Shown here one piece after another: positions 60,167 through 64,000 of a stretch of 64,000 bases of DNA. A program made the translations under genes and the position numbers. Position 1 is the stretch's first letter. Every line of letters starts with the position of its first letter. The notes under the pieces were generated by a model. The model was not told the DNA's origin. It did no database searches and worked only from the letters and a program-made list of their open reading frames with translations. This DNA is from Novipirellula herctigrandis (GTDB lineage Bacteria > Planctomycetota > Planctomycetia > Pirellulales > Pirellulaceae), in contig SJPJ01000001.1 of NCBI GenBank assembly GCA_007859835.1, forward strand, positions 3,334,784-3,398,783. Direction: 5' to 3'.

Positions 60167-61711
60167 TCAACGACGAAAATCGGGCATATTCTCACCCGAG
60201 AAAAGTCGTGGCGCCACGGATTTGTAGGCGTGGGCGATTTGAAAAGTTTGCAAGTCGTGATACGGCTTACCAATGATCTGCATTCCCGTCGGCATGCCTT
60301 GGGAACTGAGACGCGTTGGAACGTTTACGACCGGGCACCAATTAAGGACGTTCCATGGTACCGTCAGAGCTAGGATGAACGACTTGTGCATCTGGTGGCC
60401 CTCGAGCTCGAAGCCTTCCTTGGAGACGTCATAGTCCGCAGGCACATGCGGCGTCGCCAGAGAAGGCATCACGATCGCATCGTAGCCCTTGCTGAAAACG
60501 GCATCGGAGATCTTCGCATAAAGGGACCGGACATAGGCTTCGAATTCGGCCGCCTGCGTTGATCCGACACCGGGGGCGACCGCCTTCTTCGCAAAGTAGG
60601 CGGCGTACGTTGTCATCTCGTCGATGCGGCCAATGTCGGCGGCCAGACCGGCGCCCATCGGACCTGCCATCACGCCGCCGATGAACTTCTCCACCATCTC
60701 CGCCCAATCAACTTCAAGACTTACGTCATCGACTTCGGCGCCCAGCGATTTCAAGTCATCCACCCCGCCAGCAAACCCCTGCCGGGCGTCTTTGTCCAGA
60801 GGCACAAGCCCCATCGACCCGACGTTCGCGATCCGCATACCCTTGATGGGGCGGTATTCCCGCGGCATGAACAACTTGCTTATCGTCCCCGGTTCGTGCG
60901 GGGTCTGGCCGGACAGCACATTCATCATTGCGACCATGTCATCAAACGTTCGCGCCATCGGGCCGGTCCCACTGAAATGTGAGAGCGTCGACTCGGTAAC
61001 CACGCGACCAAACGGTGGCTTGAATCCGTACAGCCCGTTGTAAGCACAAGGAAGACGGATGGACCCACCCATGTCCGACCCGGTCGCAAGGGTACACAGT
61101 CCGGCTGCCAGCGATCCGCCGGAACCGCCCGAGGAACCGCCAACCGCATAGTTCGTGTTCCACGGACAGCGTGAGACGCCCCAGAGTTTCGAATAGGTCA
61201 CCCCGCTCATGTAGAACTCAGGAGCAGTGGTCTGGATGTTCAGCACCGCGCCGGCCCGTTTCAACTTGGTGACAATCGGGTCAGCCCGATCCATTTTGTT
61301 GTCTTTCAGCAGAACCGAGCCGCGAGTAACGATCCAGCCTTTGTCGTGGTGCTCGTCCTTGACGCCAACGGTGATTCCTTCCAACGCACGAGCCGTTCCG
61401 TTGCCGTAACGCTTCTCGGATACCTTCGCTTGTGCCAGCGCCGTGTCGAAATGCGTGTAGGTGACCGAATTGGTCTTTTCCCCGACCGCTTCGAACCGAG
61501 CGATCTGGGCCTTCAACAGGTCCACGGGCGAAAGTTTGCCAGACCGAAACAGTGGCAATAATTCCGCAGCCGACATGTAGCAGAGTTCATCCGCTTCAAA
61601 CGTCGCGGCGTGTGCGGACGTTGCCCCCAGTCCGCAAGCGGTCACGCTCGCAGCCGACGCAACGGCAGCTCTGCAAAATTCTCGGCGGTCAAGTGTTCGG
61701 GGATGCATCAT
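60167..61711 (-). CDS. Tat-exported amidase (amidase signature family)
   Basis: Starting at the ATG at 61711, the protein has a twin-arginine signal (DRREFCRAAVASAASVTACG) for export in folded form. The catalytic Lys lies in GITVGVKDEHHDKGW and the two serines in GGSSGGSGGSLAAG and GSDMGGSIRLP, so the Ser-cisSer-Lys triad is complete. Length (about 514 residues) is normal. The family hydrolyses amides and aryl-amides. It lies 62 bases downstream of the YtcJ-like gene and upstream of the serine hydrolase on the same strand, so a shared transcript is likely. Confidence 0.92.
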   Translation of the reverse strand: MMHPRTLDRREFCRAAVASAASVTACGLGATSAHAATFEADELCYMSAAELLPLFRSGKLSPVDLLKAQIARFEAVGEKTNSVTYTHFDTALAQAKVSEKRYGNGTARALEGITVGVKDEHHDKGWIVTRGSVLLKDNKMDRADPIVTKLKRAGAVLNIQTTAPEFYMSGVTYSKLWGVSRCPWNTNYAVGGSSGGSGGSLAAGLCTLATGSDMGGSIRLPCAYNGLYGFKPPFGRVVTESTLSHFSGTGPMARTFDDMVAMMNVLSGQTPHEPGTISKLFMPREYRPIKGMRIANVGSMGLVPLDKDARQGFAGGVDDLKSLGAEVDDVSLEVDWAEMVEKFIGGVMAGPMGAGLAADIGRIDEMTTYAAYFAKKAVAPGVGSTQAAEFEAYVRSLYAKISDAVFSKGYDAIVMPSLATPHVPADYDVSKEGFELEGHQMHKSFILALTVPWNVLNWCPVVNVPTRLSSQGMPTGMQIIGKPYHDLQTFQIAHAYKSVAPRLFSGENMPDFRR

Positions 61712-61772
61712 AGGATCGGGCTCTGTGTTGTCGGTTTTTAAGATTGAGTCACGGATTAGGTAGTGCGGGATA

Positions 61773-63752
61773 TTACTCATCCATGATCATCCCTCTGGCA
61801 CGTAGCATCGCTTGCTCGGCGCATTCTTGTTCTTGGCAATTGGCGTGATGTCGATCGCAACAGAATCGGCTTGCAAAACGCAACGATGCGACGAGCGCCT
61901 TCAATTCCTTGGATTGAGGCACATTGTACGAAGCTGTCGGAATGACCTCGCGCGAATCGAGAAACTTGTCTTTCGATTCGCCCTCGACATCTTGGTCCGC
62001 TGGTGTGTGCGTGAACCGACCGTCCATCATCGTGAACGCGACATCAATTTCCGCGATCTCGGTAGGCTTTACCGCGAACGGGTTTTTCTCTAGCACAACA
62101 AGATCGGCCAGTTTACCGACTTCGAGGCTGCCGATTTTGTGATCCATCGCTAGCTGCCATGCCGCATCGATCGTGACCGCTCGAATCGCCTGCGCGACCG
62201 TCAGCGGCGTACGATTTTCAGGGAACGGCTTTGATTCGCCTGGACGACTGGGGTCCATCAGCGTGACCGCTCCCTCGACACAGAACAGCGGCGCCTGCAT
62301 GCTTGGCTGCGTGCTGGGCACATCTGCCGATAGGCTGACTTTAACCCCATCGCCCGGCAGGTCGGTGTAGAGACCGAACTGAGATTCGGTGCGTTCCTTG
62401 CCAAGCAGCCGATAAGCGTCTTCCCGCTGGTTGGACCAGTCGTTGTAGAAGTTGGGCGTGGCGTTGACTGGGATTTTGTGTTCGATGGTGCGTTTGTAGT
62501 CGTCCGGGTGAATCCAGGTGAAGTGGTGGATGGCATTGCGCATGTCCTTGTAGCCAGCCTCCTTCGCTGCGACACAGGCATCGACGGCAGCCCTTCCCGT
62601 TGCGCTGCCGTCGGTGTGAATGACGGTATGCAGACCCGCTTTGTTGGCAGCTAGCGTGACCGCTTTGATCTTCTCTGGCTGGATATTGAAAGCACCCTGC
62701 TTGCCGGTTTCATAGGGTTCAAGGTGCGGCGACACCTGCCCGTTCCAGTTGCCATCGGGGTGAATCTTGACGAAATCACAGCGGAGCATGTCGCCCTGAA
62801 ATTTCTTCTGCATCCGAGAAGCAAAAGCGACAAATTTGTCCGGGTCAGCCTTCGCATTCTTAAAGAATGGCAGTGCCTGTACACGGAGCTTGAGCGTCCC
62901 CGCCTGCTCCAATTCGGCGAGCATCGCCATCGCGGCCTCGAAATCGCGTTCCATGCCGCCGTGCGTGTCTTTGACGTTCGGCGTGATGATGCCAGGATTC
63001 AGGATGGTAGTCGTGCCGTTATGGGCAGCGATGGTGAAGAGTTCTTCACTGCTTTGGCGGACCATCGTCTCCGCGTCCCAAGCGCCCATATCGATGTAGG
63101 CCTGCATCCATTGAATCTCGATGGCCGCCCCAGTCGGATTCCCATCGTCGTCCCGCACCCAATAAGTGACGCCCGGAAGCGTGTCTGGGGTGTCCTTGGT
63201 GATGCCAGCCGCTTTCAAGGCTGCTGAGTTGAGCCACGCGTCGTGGATGGTGAAATCGAGCATGATCGCCGGGCGATCGGGGACGGCGGTGTCGAGATCT
63301 TTCGCCGTGGGGCGACCCCCAAGTTTATCGGCAACCCATCCGACGCCCCGAATTACCTTTTCGTCCGGGTGCGTTTCGGCATACTCTTTGATCTGCTCAA
63401 GCGTCTCGGCCTTGTTCTTGGCGTCATAGAGATTCGCACCCAGGGCGGTCCAACTTGAAGCGATCAGATGGTCGTGAGCGCTGATAAAACCGGGCATGAC
63501 CGTATTGCCTGAGCAATCGACGACTTTGGTGTCATCGCCAACGAGCGCTTTGGCATCGGCGCTGGACCCAACGAACACAATCTGATTGCCTGTCACTGCC
63601 ACGGCTTCGGCCCAAGGCTGAGCGTCGTTGACGGTGTAGACCTTGCCACCGGTGAATACCGTATCGGCTGGTTTCTGTTGGGCGAACGCGATTGCCGGTA
63701 AGACCGCGATTGCGAACACACAACCCACAACTGCTTTTATGTGACAGTTCAT
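61773..63752 (-). CDS. Exported YtcJ-like amidohydrolase with Cys/His-rich C-terminal tail
   Basis: From the ATG at 63752 the protein has 659 residues and a signal peptide (VVGCVFAIAVLPAIAFAQQ). The core matches YtcJ: ADTVFTGGKVYTVNDAQPWA, the metal motif MPGFISAHDHLIASSW, where the first His is followed by AspHis, and SLSADVPSTQPSMQAPLF. The final 30 residues carry a Cys/His cluster (FCCDRHHANCQEQECAEQA), which the paralogue at 56821 lacks and which could bind a metal or form disulfides. The overall arrangement suggests a periplasmic or surface amide hydrolase. Confidence 0.88.
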   Translation of the reverse strand: MNCHIKAVVGCVFAIAVLPAIAFAQQKPADTVFTGGKVYTVNDAQPWAEAVAVTGNQIVFVGSSADAKALVGDDTKVVDCSGNTVMPGFISAHDHLIASSWTALGANLYDAKNKAETLEQIKEYAETHPDEKVIRGVGWVADKLGGRPTAKDLDTAVPDRPAIMLDFTIHDAWLNSAALKAAGITKDTPDTLPGVTYWVRDDDGNPTGAAIEIQWMQAYIDMGAWDAETMVRQSSEELFTIAAHNGTTTILNPGIITPNVKDTHGGMERDFEAAMAMLAELEQAGTLKLRVQALPFFKNAKADPDKFVAFASRMQKKFQGDMLRCDFVKIHPDGNWNGQVSPHLEPYETGKQGAFNIQPEKIKAVTLAANKAGLHTVIHTDGSATGRAAVDACVAAKEAGYKDMRNAIHHFTWIHPDDYKRTIEHKIPVNATPNFYNDWSNQREDAYRLLGKERTESQFGLYTDLPGDGVKVSLSADVPSTQPSMQAPLFCVEGAVTLMDPSRPGESKPFPENRTPLTVAQAIRAVTIDAAWQLAMDHKIGSLEVGKLADLVVLEKNPFAVKPTEIAEIDVAFTMMDGRFTHTPADQDVEGESKDKFLDSREVIPTASYNVPQSKELKALVASLRFASRFCCDRHHANCQEQECAEQAMLRARGMIMDE

Positions 63753-63811
63753 TGAATTTCCTGCTGGCGTCGATGGGGAGAGAGATAAGTATTTAGGATC
63801 GTCCAAACAAT

Positions 63812-63870
63812 AAGTGAGATAAGCTTCCAGCTTGTCATGGTCAAAACGACAGGCTGGAAGCGTATCCTAC
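63812..63870. repeat. Imperfect inverted repeat, second copy of the 44.8-kb element
   Basis: Arms aagtgagataagcttccagc (plus ttgtc) and gacaggctggaagcgtatcc (plus tac) flank an 11-base loop. The sequence is close to the copy at 44812-44872 but more diverged. Confidence 0.82.
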
Positions 63871-63925
63871 ATCCCAGTCCCGCCAATAGTTGTTCCGACG
63901 CTCTTCAGAGGAGTCGTTTGTCTAT

Positions 63926-64000
63926 CTAAAAGTCGAAGTCGTCAAATCCGCCGAAGTCGCCGTAGTCGTCGTCGCCGAAGTAGCCTCCGCCAAAGTCATT
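63926..64000 (-). CDS. C-terminal end of a Gly/Asp/Phe-rich protein (5' beyond the window)
   Basis: The minus-strand frame enters from beyond the window and ends NDFGGGYFGDDDYGDFGGFD then DFDF with a TAG stop at 63926. The Gly/Asp/aromatic tail is typical of an acidic low-complexity C-terminus. Too little is visible to assign a family. Confidence 0.55.
   Translation of the reverse strand, partial: NDFGGGYFGDDDYGDFGGFDDFDF

Overview
The window reads like a chromosome segment from a marine planctomycete of the Pirellulaceae (Rhodopirellula-like). Supporting signs are several formylglycine sulfatases, PQQ-like beta-propeller proteins with planctomycete N-termini, an ExbD protein fused to a zinc ribbon, dockerin-like remnants and abundant short palindromic repeats. 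There is no rRNA, so this placement rests on gene content only.

Positions 1-20670 look like ordinary core chromosome. A co-directional cluster (1-9638) encodes an ExbB/TolQ-type channel (cut by the window edge), two ExbD/TolR-type proteins, a membrane-anchored PQQ-propeller protein, a degenerate extracellular solute-binding protein and an unknown exported protein. It looks like one energised cell-envelope machine. It is followed by an SGNH hydrolase with a 15-bp tandem repeat, an endonuclease-type MutL, an MMPL/RND exporter, a convergent pair (PQQ-propeller protein and class I glutamine amidotransferase), and a small DMT-type membrane protein overlapping a CDP-alcohol phosphatidyltransferase. 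A tRNA-Arg(UCG) lies at 20671-20744.

Downstream of the tRNA the window is mosaic. The tRNA 3' end and its roughly 290-bp flank (repeat A, 20731-21034) recur in degenerate form at 31833-32080 (repeat B) and 55024-55327 (repeat C), and the genes beside B and C are truncated. I read this as two accessory islands stacked behind a tRNA. Island 1 (about 20.7-31.8 kb) holds a DUF4314 gene, a broken bestrophin, an AraC regulator, a ribbon-helix-helix protein, two sulfatases, a SnoaL-like exported protein and a Gly/Ser/Pro/Arg-rich secreted protein.

Island 2 (about 31.85-55.02 kb) is almost wholly minus-strand. It carries a four-gene efflux operon (DUF1656, HlyD, FUSC, NodT-type outer-membrane factor), a cation/proton antiporter with a K+ channel, a SpoIIAA-like protein, a large operon (small protein, CsrA-like protein, sulfatase, C45 acyltransferase, TRIC-type channel, two D-aminoacylase-like amidohydrolases, a CobW GTPase) and a MalT/LuxR-type ATP-dependent regulator. 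A 27-bp element followed 23-24 bp later by a -10-like hexamer precedes the lead gene of five of its transcription units, and a variant sits just before the regulator gene. This suggests an undescribed regulon controlled by the MalT-like protein and is the best discovery lead in the window.

Positions 55.3-64 kb hold a DsbB-like protein with a 50-residue membrane partner, then minus-strand exported hydrolases: two YtcJ-like amidohydrolases, a beta-lactamase-fold serine hydrolase and a Tat-exported amidase. The window ends inside another minus-strand gene. No integrase, transposase or CRISPR array was recognised.
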